Source of the DNA: Porifericola rhodea
GTDB lineage: Bacteria; Bacteroidota; Bacteroidia; Cytophagales; Cyclobacteriaceae
Reading direction: 5' to 3'
Assembly: GCF_030506305.1 (NCBI RefSeq)
Contig: NZ_CP119421.1
Location: 1,604,354-1,668,353, forward strand
DNA length: 64,000 nt
Shown piece after piece: positions 1-8,621 of this stretch; position 1 is the stretch's first letter, and each line of letters opens with the position of its first letter. The position numbers and the translations under genes are program-made. Below the pieces are notes generated by a model. That model saw only the letters and a list, made by a program, of their open reading frames with translations. It ran no database searches and was not told where the DNA came from.

Positions 1-1
1 T

Positions 2-841
2 TTCTTTTCATGTATGGGGCTTATGGTTAAGCTAGTGCCACATATACCTTCCACACAGGTAGTATTTTTCCGCTCAATTATCTCTTTTTTGTTGAGCCTG
101 ATTATGCTGAAACAGCAAAAGGTTTTTATATGGGGGAATAACAGGAAATATCTTTTACTAAGAGGGGGATGCGGAGCAGTTGCGCTTATCTTATTCTACG
201 AAACCTTACAACATATACCTTTAGCCAGTGCAGTTACTATAGGGTTTCTGGCTCCTATATTTACTACGCTGCTAGGCATCTTTATTATTAAAGAGAAAGT
301 TTATCCATTGCAGTGGATATTCTTTTTGGCGGCATTTGCGGGTATTGTAATGGTACAGGGCTTTGATAGTAGGATATCTCCATTCTATTTTGTTATTGGA
401 GTAATCGCTACTTTCTTCTCAGGTTTGGCTCAAAATTTTATCCGTAAGCTTAATACAAATGAGCATCCGTTGGTAATAATCTTCTACTTTCCATTGATCA
501 CCGCTCCTATTACCGGTGTGTATTCTGTTTTTAATTGGGAAGCTCCTCACGGATGGGACTGGGTCATACTAATTTCTATAGGCCTCTTTACCCAGTTTGC
601 TCAATTTTTCATGACAAAATCAATACAGCTGGAAGAGTTATCCAAGGTGAGTATTATCAGATATTTGGGAATAGTCTATGCCTTAATTTTCGGTTACACT
701 TTCTTTGATGAAACCTATAACATCTACGCTTATGCAGGTATGGGGCTTGCTATTTTGGGAGTGGCACTAAACTTATGGTATAAACAAACTAAGTTCAAAA
801 GAGCTGAGTCAGAAAAAAATAGAAAGCAAAAGATGAGTTAA
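2..841 (+). CDS. EamA/DMT-family membrane transporter, 5' end outside window
   Basis: The reading frame is open from base 2 and the first residues (FFSCMGLMVKLVP) already look like the end of transmembrane helix 1, so the true start lies upstream; the ATG at 14 is probably internal. About 279 residues are visible, with eight or nine hydrophobic helices in the two-fold EamA repeat pattern, including an FFRSI motif after helix 1 and a cytoplasmic basic tail. EamA proteins are inner-membrane metabolite or drug exporters; the substrate cannot be read from sequence. It ends 65 bases before the convergent DUF4834 gene, and I see no clear terminator between them. Confidence 0.85.
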   Translation, partial: FFSCMGLMVKLVPHIPSTQVVFFRSIISFLLSLIMLKQQKVFIWGNNRKYLLLRGGCGAVALILFYETLQHIPLASAVTIGFLAPIFTTLLGIFIIKEKVYPLQWIFFLAAFAGIVMVQGFDSRISPFYFVIGVIATFFSGLAQNFIRKLNTNEHPLVIIFYFPLITAPITGVYSVFNWEAPHGWDWVILISIGLFTQFAQFFMTKSIQLEELSKVSIIRYLGIVYALIFGYTFFDETYNIYAYAGMGLAILGVALNLWYKQTKFKRAESEKNRKQKMS

Positions 842-906
842 AAGAATGTATTTTGAGTTAAATACTTTGATAAGATACTCGAAGCTTATGAAGCAAAGCA
901 GCCTGG

Positions 907-1194
907 CTACTTTACTTCTTCATAGTCTACATATTCGCCTCCTTTAAAATCACGGCTGCTTTTATTCTTCTTTTTATCTTCTTCTGGGATATACTCAATA
1001 TTAACGTTTCCGTCTGTGGGTTGCTTGTATTTTCTTGAGTTGGGCCCATGGTTTTGCTGCCTGGCATACTGGCGGTTAAATTGCTGAGCCTGCTCTTTAG
1101 CTCCAGATACCGTACGTATTACTTTAAAGACAAAGTTGACTAGTCTAAATAGTAAGTATACCAGAAATAAGAACAATAGGAATTTAAATAACAT
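907..1194 (-). CDS. DUF4834 family small membrane protein
   Basis: A 95-residue protein with one N-terminal transmembrane helix (about residues 2-26) followed by a hydrophilic, Gln/Asn/Lys-rich tail that ends in the acidic motif YVDYEEVK. This layout and C-terminal motif match DUF4834, a family found in Bacteroidetes with no assigned function. It is probably anchored in the inner membrane with the tail in the cytoplasm. It follows carB on the same strand but a strong hairpin at 1296-1339 lies between them, so it is probably transcribed separately. Confidence 0.75.
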   Translation of the reverse strand: MLFKFLLFLFLVYLLFRLVNFVFKVIRTVSGAKEQAQQFNRQYARQQNHGPNSRKYKQPTDGNVNIEYIPEEDKKKNKSSRDFKGGEYVDYEEVK

Positions 1195-1295
1195 ATATAA
1201 ACGATTTTATCTTCACAAGATACTACATTTTAAACTTACATATGCTAGAATAGGTTTCGCCTACTGCTCTCTGAGTACAAGTTAGTGTAAACGAA

Positions 1296-1339
1296 AAAGA
1301 TGTGAACTTCCGGCACAAATGCCGGCAGCCCACATCTTT
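1296..1339 (-). terminator. Nested hairpin terminator of carB
   Basis: A 9-bp outer stem (1296-1304 with 1331-1339) encloses a 6-bp GC-rich inner stem (1310-1315 with 1320-1325, loop CAAA). On the minus strand it is followed by TTTCGTTT. It sits 23 bases after the carB stop codon. Confidence 0.75.
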
Positions 1340-1361
1340 AATATAACTTAAGCTAATTAGC

Positions 1362-4175
1362 TTATTTGCTCAGATATAGGTTTCGCTCACTAAAGATCTT
1401 CAGGAAGTAATCATCCATCAGGTCATCTATAAAGTAGATTGCTTCACCAGTAGATTTCATCTCAGGCCCTAATTCCTTATTTACATTAGGAAACTTCTCA
1501 AATGAGAATACAGGAACTTTAATAGCATATCCCTTTTTCACCGGGTTAAAGGTAAAGTCTTTTAACTTCTTCTCACCCAGCATTAGCTGTGTCGCATAAT
1601 TTACATAGGGTTCCTGATAAGCCTTACAGATAAACGGTACTGTACGAGAGGCACGAGGGTTAGCTTCAATAACGTACACACGATCATCTTTAATCACAAA
1701 CTGTATATTGATAAGCCCCACAGTACCTAAAGCCAGAGCCAGACGCTTGGTATACATTTCTATCTGCTGCATCACAAAATCTCCCAGGTTATAAGGAGGT
1801 AGTACTGCATAAGAATCTCCTGAGTGAATACCAGCAGGCTCTATGTGCTGCATTATTCCAATTACATATGCTTCTTCTCCGTCGCAAATGGCATCTGCCT
1901 CAGCTTCTATAGCGCCTTCAAGAAAATGATCTAACAAAATCTGATTACCAGGCATGTCCTTAAGAATTTCTACAACATGCTCCTCCAGTTCATTTTCGTT
2001 AATAACAATCTTCATGCTTTGCCCACCCAATACGTATGAAGGGCGAACTAAAAGCGGAAACCCAATGGTTTTAGAAAGCTCCAGTGCAGATGCGGCATCT
2101 GTGATAGTACCAAACTCTGGGTAAGGAATATCGTTTTCTTTTAGTAGTGTTGAGAAACGGCCACGATCTTCAGCCAGATCAAGTGCTTCAAACTTGGTTC
2201 CCAGTATTTTAATTCCATAGCGATCCAGTTTTTCTGCAAGCTTTAGCGCAGTTTGTCCACCCAACTGTACAATTACACCTTCGGGTTTCTCGTGCTGGAT
2301 GATGTCGTAAATATGCTCCCAGAATACCGGTTCAAAGTACAGCTTATCTGCAATGTCAAAGTCTGTTGATACTGTCTCAGGGTTACAGTTTATCATGATG
2401 GTTTCGTAGCCTGCTTCTTTGGCCGCAAGCACACCATGCACACAGCTGTAATCAAACTCTATACCCTGGCCAATACGGTTGGGGCCAGAACCAAGTACAA
2501 TAATCTTTTTACGGTCAGAGGCTACCGATTCGTTTTCTTCCTGGAAGGTAGAGTAATAATACGGTGTCTGTGCTTCAAACTCAGCAGCACAAGTATCTAC
2601 CAGTTTGTACACGCGCTGTATTCCCATGTCTTTCCGCTTCTCATGCACCTGGCTTTCCAAGCAACGCAGAAGGTGAGCAATCTGACGATCAGCATAACCT
2701 TTCTTTTTGGCAAGCATCATCAGTTCTTTAGGAATAGTATCCAGGGTATACTGTTCTATATCTTTCTCCAGTTCTATCAGTTCCTCAATCTGTGTCAGGA
2801 ACCATTTGTCAATTTTTGTCAGCTTCTGAATGGTAGAGAAAGAGATACCTAACTTAAAAGCGTCGTAGATGCGGAACAGACGATCTCCAGTAGGGTGTTC
2901 CAGTTTCTCCAGGATTACCTTTTGGTCCGTTTCTTCTTTGCCATCTGCTCCCAGACCATTACGTTTAATTTCTAATGACTGACAGGCCTTCTGTAGTGCT
3001 TCCTGAAAGTTACGCCCAATACCCATTACTTCTCCAACGGCTTTCATCTGCAAGCCTAGTCTGTGGTCTGCGCCTACAAACTTCTCAAAGTTCCAGCGAG
3101 GTATTTTAACGATTGTGTAGTCAATTGCTGGTTCAAAGAAAGCTGAAGTATTACCAGTGATCTGATTTTTAAGTTCATCCAGATTGTAGCCAATTGCTAG
3201 TTTTGCCGCTACTTTAGCGATAGGGTAACCCGTTGCCTTTGAAGCCAGAGCCGAAGAACGAGAAACTCTAGGGTTAATTTCAATACCTACGATGGAGTCG
3301 TCTTCAGGATTTACAGCAAACTGAACATTACATCCTCCGGCAAACTCTCCAATACCGTTCATCATCTTTTTAGCCAGATCTCGCATGTGTTGGTACACAG
3401 TATCTGGAAGAGTCATGGCAGGAGCTACAGTTATTGAGTCTCCGGTATGTACCCCCATAGGGTCAAAGTTCTCAATAGAGCAGATGATAATGATATTACC
3501 ATTGCTATCTCTCAGCAGTTCAAGCTCATATTCTTTCCACCCTAAAATGCTTTGCTCTATAAGTACTTCGTGTATAGGAGAGGCATGCAATCCCTGCGTA
3601 AGAGCTTTTTCAAAGTCTTCGGCTTTTTCTACAAAGCCGCCTCCAAAGCCACCCAATGTATAAGAAGGGCGGATAACAAGAGGAAAACCTATACGCTGGG
3701 CAATTTCTTTACCCTGCAAGAAAGAGGTAGCGATGTTTCCTTCACATACATTTACATCCAGCTCTTTCATTTTGAGGCGAAAGCGCTCTCTGTCTTCAGT
3801 GGTTTCTATCGCGTTAATGTCTACCCCGATCAGGCGCGTATTGTACTTCTTCCATATCCCTGCTTTTTCGCAATCAATGGCCAAATTGAGAGCAGTTTGT
3901 CCTCCCATAGTAGGCAATACAGCATCTATCTGGTGCTTTTCCAGAATTTCAATGATATACTTTTTTTCCAGTGGCCTTAGATAAATATTATCAGCTGTCA
4001 CCGGATCTGTCATAATTGTGGCAGGATTAGAATTGATCAGAGTGACTTCAATCCCTTCCTCCCTTAAAGACCTTGCTGCTTGTGATCCTGAATAATCAAA
4101 CTCGCAAGCCTGTCCGATAATAATAGGACCGCTACCAATAATGAGGACTGATTTGATACTATGATCTCTTGGCAT
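1362..4175 (-). CDS. carB: Carbamoyl-phosphate synthase large subunit, without MGS domain
   Basis: Makes carbamoyl phosphate from ammonia, bicarbonate and two ATP for pyrimidine and arginine synthesis, with the small subunit CarA (not in this window) supplying ammonia from glutamine. Two homologous halves are visible, each with the N-terminal GSGPIIIGQ or GSGPNRIGQ motif and an ATP-grasp domain (roughly 125-330 and 670-870), separated by the oligomerisation region. At 937 residues it is about 135 shorter than the E. coli enzyme and stops where the C-terminal MGS-like regulatory domain would begin. There is no sign of frameshift, the stop is followed by a clean terminator, and I recall similarly short CarB in other Bacteroidetes, so this is natural. 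UMP/ornithine control through that domain is therefore not expected. Confidence 0.96.
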   Translation of the reverse strand: MPRDHSIKSVLIIGSGPIIIGQACEFDYSGSQAARSLREEGIEVTLINSNPATIMTDPVTADNIYLRPLEKKYIIEILEKHQIDAVLPTMGGQTALNLAIDCEKAGIWKKYNTRLIGVDINAIETTEDRERFRLKMKELDVNVCEGNIATSFLQGKEIAQRIGFPLVIRPSYTLGGFGGGFVEKAEDFEKALTQGLHASPIHEVLIEQSILGWKEYELELLRDSNGNIIIICSIENFDPMGVHTGDSITVAPAMTLPDTVYQHMRDLAKKMMNGIGEFAGGCNVQFAVNPEDDSIVGIEINPRVSRSSALASKATGYPIAKVAAKLAIGYNLDELKNQITGNTSAFFEPAIDYTIVKIPRWNFEKFVGADHRLGLQMKAVGEVMGIGRNFQEALQKACQSLEIKRNGLGADGKEETDQKVILEKLEHPTGDRLFRIYDAFKLGISFSTIQKLTKIDKWFLTQIEELIELEKDIEQYTLDTIPKELMMLAKKKGYADRQIAHLLRCLESQVHEKRKDMGIQRVYKLVDTCAAEFEAQTPYYYSTFQEENESVASDRKKIIVLGSGPNRIGQGIEFDYSCVHGVLAAKEAGYETIMINCNPETVSTDFDIADKLYFEPVFWEHIYDIIQHEKPEGVIVQLGGQTALKLAEKLDRYGIKILGTKFEALDLAEDRGRFSTLLKENDIPYPEFGTITDAASALELSKTIGFPLLVRPSYVLGGQSMKIVINENELEEHVVEILKDMPGNQILLDHFLEGAIEAEADAICDGEEAYVIGIMQHIEPAGIHSGDSYAVLPPYNLGDFVMQQIEMYTKRLALALGTVGLINIQFVIKDDRVYVIEANPRASRTVPFICKAYQEPYVNYATQLMLGEKKLKDFTFNPVKKGYAIKVPVFSFEKFPNVNKELGPEMKSTGEAIYFIDDLMDDYFLKIFSERNLYLSK

Positions 4176-4653
4176 GGATAGGTGTTTTATATGTTGAATT
4201 TATAAGTTTCCGGTTAATACTTACCACAGTTGGGAGGGCATAAGCAGCCGCTGCTTCCTGTGTTCAGCTACATAAAACCAAAGTTGGCTGCGAATTTAGC
4301 AGATAAAAGTCGGGAAATAAACGAAAGCGTCAATAAAACGTTGTTTAAGCTTCAATTTATGAAATCCGAAGTTAGTCTCTCACAAATTCTCAATTTACAC
4401 CTATTGGTATTATGGCTTTATTTCAAAATTTTATTTTGAAATACACTAGCATATCTTACTTAAACAAAGAAACACCCTTGTTTGCTTTATGTTTCTATTT
4501 TTCACACCTCTATAAGCTCGAAAAGTGACTTCCTCCCCCCTCCTTTTTTAAAATTGCAAAAAACAAACAAACCTATCTTATCAAAACTCTATTTAGAATG
4601 AAGTTGTAGCAAAACAATAGGGTTAAAGCTAGTGCTGTTAATAGACATTGCGC
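4176..4653. other. Intergenic region upstream of carB
   Basis: 478 bases between the carB start and the 3' end of the BioF-like gene, both on the minus strand. It must hold the carB promoter, but I find no full TTTG/TAnnTTTG pair; the nearest is a TAAATTCG (minus strand, 4298-4291). There is a 15-base inverted repeat at 4242-4256 in the probable carB leader and a polypyrimidine stretch near 4525-4550. A 69-codon frame at 4230-4439 has no coding character and is not called. No obvious terminator follows the BioF-like gene. Confidence 0.5.
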
Positions 4654-5715
4654 CTAAGCCCCTCTGGTATTAGCAAACTGCTTAACTGCTTTAGAAAGCA
4701 TTTCAATATCTTTTTCTGTGTGCAAAGCATTAAGAACTACCCTTGTTACTGGTGCACTATCGGGCTGGGGATACGGAAAGCTGGATAATATGCCTAACTC
4801 TTCTACAGCTTGCGTTAAAGCATTGTAGGGCGTATAGAAGACGGGGTAATTCTCAAAATAATGGAAAAGATTCAGAGTATCTACCTCATTTACAAATTGT
4901 CTAATTCTTTTTTGCATGTTTAATCTAGCCCTTTGGTAGATTGGCTGAGCCTGTAAAAAGGCAAATAAATAAGGGGGCGGTATGGGTGAGGCTGCTGTAT
5001 AGTATGGGCTCTTTTGCAACTGACGAATTAGTGTAGAAGAACCAGATATAATACCTCCGGGTATGCCTAGTGCTTTTCCTATAGAACCTACTATACTTAA
5101 GTGTACGTATGGAGGCAGATAAGCTTTTGCTTCTGCAACTATACCTTCACCATTGTTACCAAGTACTCCCAGGCCGTGTGAGTCATCAATAATAACATGA
5201 ATTGACTTATCCTCTGTTAGCTCAGCAAGCCAGTCAAAACTATACTTTTCCGCATATAGCGGATCCAGCGAATTGCTAACAACAATAACTTCCCGAGGGG
5301 CTTTGGCTATTTGCTCTTGTAAGGAGTTTACCCAAGAAGTGTAACTACCCTGCCATACTTTTTGCCGGCTTTGCCATACTGCCGGATGAGTTTTAGGAGC
5401 AAAGATGTAAGTTGCCTCTGTAGAGAGTACCTGCATTAATGCCTGCCCTGCCTGATACCCAGACGAAAAGCTAAGCACTGCCTCCTGCCCCAGCCACTGC
5501 CTTATAAATTGCTCTGCTTCTTCATAAATAGCCAGTTTAAGATTGGAGGAGCGAGAACTTGAGTAATTGCCACCATATTGCTGCATGCCTTCCACCAGGA
5601 GTGCCCGGTACTCTGGCTGATGATTGATCCCCAGATAAGATGTGCCACTGAAGTATAATTTTTCTTTTCCGTTGAGTTCAACAGTACGTCCGGGTAGCGT
5701 ATGAGTAGTAGGCAT
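4654..5715 (-). CDS. BioF/KBL-like PLP-dependent alpha-oxoamine synthase-type enzyme
   Basis: A fold-type I PLP enzyme of 353 residues in the family of 8-amino-7-oxononanoate synthase and 2-amino-3-ketobutyrate CoA ligase, which condense an amino acid with an acyl-CoA. Visible: substrate-entry motif YLGINHQPEY (27-36), GGNYSSSRSS (48-57), PLP-binding DDSHGLG (177-183) and the Schiff-base lysine K214 in GSIGKALG. It is about 30 residues shorter than typical BioF. No other biotin gene is nearby; it lies 53 bases downstream of a dipeptide epimerase on the same strand and probably in one transcript with it and the LD-carboxypeptidase. That context suggests a link to peptidoglycan-derived amino acids, but the substrate is unknown. 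Confidence 0.8.
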   Translation of the reverse strand: MPTTHTLPGRTVELNGKEKLYFSGTSYLGINHQPEYRALLVEGMQQYGGNYSSSRSSNLKLAIYEEAEQFIRQWLGQEAVLSFSSGYQAGQALMQVLSTEATYIFAPKTHPAVWQSRQKVWQGSYTSWVNSLQEQIAKAPREVIVVSNSLDPLYAEKYSFDWLAELTEDKSIHVIIDDSHGLGVLGNNGEGIVAEAKAYLPPYVHLSIVGSIGKALGIPGGIISGSSTLIRQLQKSPYYTAASPIPPPYLFAFLQAQPIYQRARLNMQKRIRQFVNEVDTLNLFHYFENYPVFYTPYNALTQAVEELGILSSFPYPQPDSAPVTRVVLNALHTEKDIEMLSKAVKQFANTRGA

Positions 5716-5768
5716 AGTAGTGTAAAGTCTACTGGTCCAATTCAGCAGGCTAGGTATTATATAGCTGG

Positions 5769-6839
5769 TTACAGTTGATTTGAAGCTATGAGCATAGCTC
5801 CGGTACCATTTTCCGGTGCATACTCTACCCCCTTAGGCTGTACCTTAACGCCGGTAGCAATATCTTCTGCCAGTAGTAGGGCGCCGTCCATATCTACATA
5901 ATCCAGAAGGGGAGCAAGGTGAGCAATTGCAGAAATGCCTACAGTAGACTCTGTCATGCAGCCAACCATTACTTTCATATTTAGTTTGCGGGCTTCAGCT
6001 ATCATCCGCAGGGCGGGAGTAAGTCCTCCGCACTTGGTAAGCTTAATGTTAATACCATGAAAATGATTATAACATTTGGCAACATCAGACTCTACAATAC
6101 AGCTTTCGTCGGCGATAAGGGGTAATTCTGAATGCTGAAAGACTTCTTTCATACCCTCCATATCGTCGGCGCGCATAGGTTGCTCTATAAACTCAACCCC
6201 TAAATGCTTAAGCTCTTTAGAGTTTTTTATCGTTTCTTCTACGCTCCAGGCACAGTTCGCATCTACTCTAAATGTAGCATCGGTATGCTTACGTAATGCT
6301 TTTACAATTTCCAGGTCTTCATTCGTTCCCAGTTTAATTTTATATAAAGGCCAGGGCATGTTTTGCATCTTCTGCACCATCTTTTCTATGGTATCTATCC
6401 CTATGGTATAATTTGAGGCAGGAGCTTCATCGGGATTGAGCTTCCAGAGCTGATAAAGTGGTTTGCGCAGTTTTTTACCGAAGAGGTCATGAGCAGCCAT
6501 ATCCAGCGCACAAAGTGTAAAAGAGCTTTTTTGAAGGTGAGGAAACATATAATGCCAAAAGACCTCCGGGCTGCCTGACTGCTTGCTGTGAGTTGCCTTA
6601 TTGCTAAGTTCAAACTGCTCTATAATATCTCGCAGCTTTTCTATCTCCTCTCGCATGCTTTCTACAGTAAACCCATAGTATGGATTGGCGGTGGTTTCGC
6701 CGAAACCTCTCAGTACTTCTCCTTTCTCGTTAGTATCTTCCAATTCTACGATCAGGGTTTCCTGTACATCTCTAGACTCGCGAGCAATCTTAAAGCGATC
6801 TTTAATTTTCAGGTCAAAAGCGTGTAGTTTTACTTTCAT
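5769..6839 (-). CDS. Dipeptide epimerase (L-Ala-D/L-Glu epimerase type)
   Basis: Enolase-superfamily enzyme of 356 residues, muconate-lactonising subgroup. Catalytic set in order: K167-I-K169, metal ligands D193 (RVDAN), E219 (FIEQP) and D244 (IADES), and K266 (INIKLTKCGG). The C-terminal VDMDGALLLAED stretch is typical of L-Ala-D/L-Glu epimerases, which convert the recycled murein dipeptide L-Ala-D-Glu into L-Ala-L-Glu so that peptidases can cleave it. It lies 82 bases downstream of an LD-carboxypeptidase, a common pairing in murein recycling. Other dipeptides are possible for this family, so the exact specificity is inferred. Confidence 0.88.
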   Translation of the reverse strand: MKVKLHAFDLKIKDRFKIARESRDVQETLIVELEDTNEKGEVLRGFGETTANPYYGFTVESMREEIEKLRDIIEQFELSNKATHSKQSGSPEVFWHYMFPHLQKSSFTLCALDMAAHDLFGKKLRKPLYQLWKLNPDEAPASNYTIGIDTIEKMVQKMQNMPWPLYKIKLGTNEDLEIVKALRKHTDATFRVDANCAWSVEETIKNSKELKHLGVEFIEQPMRADDMEGMKEVFQHSELPLIADESCIVESDVAKCYNHFHGINIKLTKCGGLTPALRMIAEARKLNMKVMVGCMTESTVGISAIAHLAPLLDYVDMDGALLLAEDIATGVKVQPKGVEYAPENGTGAMLIASNQL

Positions 6840-6921
6840 CTCCTCGGTAATTTTTTCCGTTTCCTCGTTCTACAAAAAAGACTGTAATATGTGCAAATGT
6901 ATATAAAATTATACCCGTTTA

Positions 6922-7998
6922 TCAGCCTACTGTCTGTTCCAGTAATACTAATTTTTTTTCATCAGCATCTAAGCTGGCTTTAATGCCGAATGGAATAGTC
7001 ATATTCTGCCTGATATGCCCAAAAGAAAGCCCATATATTACCGGTATGCCTAAACCAGCGAGTCTATCTTGTAATACCTGGGCTAGCGAAAGGGAGCGAT
7101 CTTCATCCTTAGCTTCACAATCGTTAAATATGCCCAATACGACTCCTGCAGCGGCAGGCAACTTATTTTTATCTAACAACAATTGGGTAAGCATACGGTC
7201 TACACGATAGGGCGCTTCTCCTACTTCTTCTATAAACACCAGTTTATCCCGCATATCAATATCATAGTCTGTACCGCCCAGCATACTCATTAGAGAGAGG
7301 TTACCTCCTACTAACTCTCCTTCAGCTTTGCCAGGGCTAATTGTAATTACTTCGGCTGTGGTAGATAATTCTACTCCTTCTTCGTCAATCTCTATAGTAG
7401 GCTGTACTTTCTCATTGGTATAGTGCAATTGCTCCTCTGGCTCCATTAGTACCTTTTTAAAATATTCGGTAGTAATCTCATTATAATCAGAAGTACCCAT
7501 AGGCCCGTGGTAGCAAACTAAGCCTGCCTGCCCATAAATACCATATAGCATAGCAGTAATATCACTAAAGCCAATAAAAACTTTAGGGTTGTTGCGAATA
7601 ATATCAAAATCCAGGTATGGCAATATTCTACCGCTGCCGTATCCACCTCTTCCGCACATAATACCATCTATTTCCTTATCGGCAAACATTTGGTTAATAT
7701 CATCTGCGCGTTGCTGGTCTGTACCACCCAGGTAGCCTTTTCTTACCAGCATATTGGGCGAGTAGCGAACTTTAAAACCTAATTTTTCCAAGGCCAGAAT
7801 AGCATTACGCAGTTGCTCTTCGTTCAGGTAAGTTGCCGGTGTAAGCAGGCCAATAGTATCTCCAGGTTTAAGACGCGGAGGAATAATTTTTTCTGGAGCC
7901 GCATTGCCTACGATGGTTTGAGAAGAATAAGGAATACCTAAGAGAGAAAAAGCTGAAGCAGAAGCGCCCAGCTGTGAGATAAATTTTCTTCTTTGCAT
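6922..7998 (-). CDS. LD-carboxypeptidase, peptidase family S66, with Tat-like signal
   Basis: S66-family serine peptidase of 358 residues, resembling LdcA, which removes the terminal D-Ala from murein tetrapeptides during recycling. Nucleophile S145 in FIGFSDIT, Glu in the VFIEEVGEAPYRVDR segment and His328 in LSFGHIRQN fit the Ser-Glu-His triad. Unlike cytoplasmic E. coli LdcA it starts with an RRKFISQLG twin-arginine-like motif followed by a hydrophobic stretch (residues 3-24), so it may be exported to the periplasm. It is the first gene of a probable operon with the epimerase and BioF-like enzyme. A possible promoter lies at 8044-8077. Confidence 0.9.
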   Translation of the reverse strand: MQRRKFISQLGASASAFSLLGIPYSSQTIVGNAAPEKIIPPRLKPGDTIGLLTPATYLNEEQLRNAILALEKLGFKVRYSPNMLVRKGYLGGTDQQRADDINQMFADKEIDGIMCGRGGYGSGRILPYLDFDIIRNNPKVFIGFSDITAMLYGIYGQAGLVCYHGPMGTSDYNEITTEYFKKVLMEPEEQLHYTNEKVQPTIEIDEEGVELSTTAEVITISPGKAEGELVGGNLSLMSMLGGTDYDIDMRDKLVFIEEVGEAPYRVDRMLTQLLLDKNKLPAAAGVVLGIFNDCEAKDEDRSLSLAQVLQDRLAGLGIPVIYGLSFGHIRQNMTIPFGIKASLDADEKKLVLLEQTVG

Positions 7999-8043
7999 GA
8001 TGAGTTGGACTTCTTGGAAACACGCAAGTTAATGGATTTGAAG

Positions 8044-8077
8044 CAAAGCTAAAGACAAAGCAGCTCTTTTACGCAAA
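8044..8077 (-). promoter_or_regulatory. Possible promoter of the LD-carboxypeptidase operon
   Basis: Minus-strand TTTG (8077-8074) and TAGCTTTG (8051-8044), a perfect TAnnTTTG box, but with a 22-base spacer, slightly longer than the best examples in this window. It would give a leader of about 40 bases. Confidence 0.4.
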
Positions 8078-8103
8078 ATGATGGACAGTAAAAAATAAAC
8101 CCT

Positions 8104-8111
8104 TAGCTTTG
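8104..8111 (+). promoter_or_regulatory. Possible -7 box of ndk
   Basis: TAGCTTTG matches the Bacteroidetes TAnnTTTG element 40 bases upstream of the ndk ATG. No TTTG is found at the expected -33 distance, so only half of the promoter is supported. Confidence 0.4.
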
Positions 8112-8151
8112 CGAAAAATTACTTTGAAACTCTATAAACTTTAAATGAAAT

Positions 8152-8571
8152 ATGGCAGGTAACAGAACTTTTACCATGGTTAAGCCCGACGCAATGGAAG
8201 CGGGCAATGCAGGAGCTATTATTAAAATGATTCAGGAAGCTGGCTTTAAAATCGTAGCCATGAAAATGACTAAACTTTCTGAAGAAAGAGCCGGACAGTT
8301 TTATGCTGTACATAAAGAGCGCCCTTTCTACAAAGATCTTACTGCGTATATGTCTTCTGGCCCTATCATCGCTATGATATTAGAGAAAAACAATGCTGTT
8401 GAAGACTTCCGTAAACTAATAGGCGCTACCAACCCTGCCGAAGCGGAGGAAGGTACTATCCGTAAATTGTTTGCCAAGTCTATTGAAGCTAATGCTATTC
8501 ATGGATCTGACGCTGACGAAACTGCCGCTCAGGAAGGCAACTTCTTCTTTGCAGAAACTGAGCGCTTCTAA
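8152..8571 (+). CDS. ndk: Nucleoside-diphosphate kinase
   Basis: Cytosolic enzyme of 139 residues that transfers the gamma phosphate of ATP to nucleoside diphosphates through a phospho-histidine. The phospho-acceptor is H117 in NAIHGSD; K11 in MVKPDA and the ERPFYKDL substrate loop are present. Length is normal for the family. It is divergent from the LD-carboxypeptidase and stands alone, closed by a strong terminator 22 bases after the stop. Confidence 0.97.
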   Translation: MAGNRTFTMVKPDAMEAGNAGAIIKMIQEAGFKIVAMKMTKLSEERAGQFYAVHKERPFYKDLTAYMSSGPIIAMILEKNNAVEDFRKLIGATNPAEAEEGTIRKLFAKSIEANAIHGSDADETAAQEGNFFFAETERF

Positions 8572-8593
8572 TACGCTAAGCTCACAAAAAACG

Positions 8594-8619
8594 AAAGGAA
8601 GGCTTTGTGGCCTTCCTTT
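8594..8619. terminator. Bidirectional terminator between ndk and the flippase-like gene
   Basis: A 10-bp stem (8594-8603 with 8610-8619, loop TTTGTG) followed by seven T on the plus strand; on the minus strand it is followed by CGTTTTTTG. It lies two bases beyond the stop codon of the convergent gene at 8622, so it serves both transcripts. Confidence 0.9.
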
Positions 8620-8621
8620 TT

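Noticed and set aside
3552-3980. Plus-strand frames inside carB
   Set aside because: Fully antisense to a conserved ATP-grasp domain; no independent support.
4230-4439. 69-codon frame in the carB upstream region
   Set aside because: No family resemblance, no start signal, and it lies in the probable promoter/leader region of carB.
4654-5715. Calling this gene bioF
   Set aside because: No other biotin gene nearby, protein shorter than BioF, and the context is murein recycling; only the superfamily is supported.
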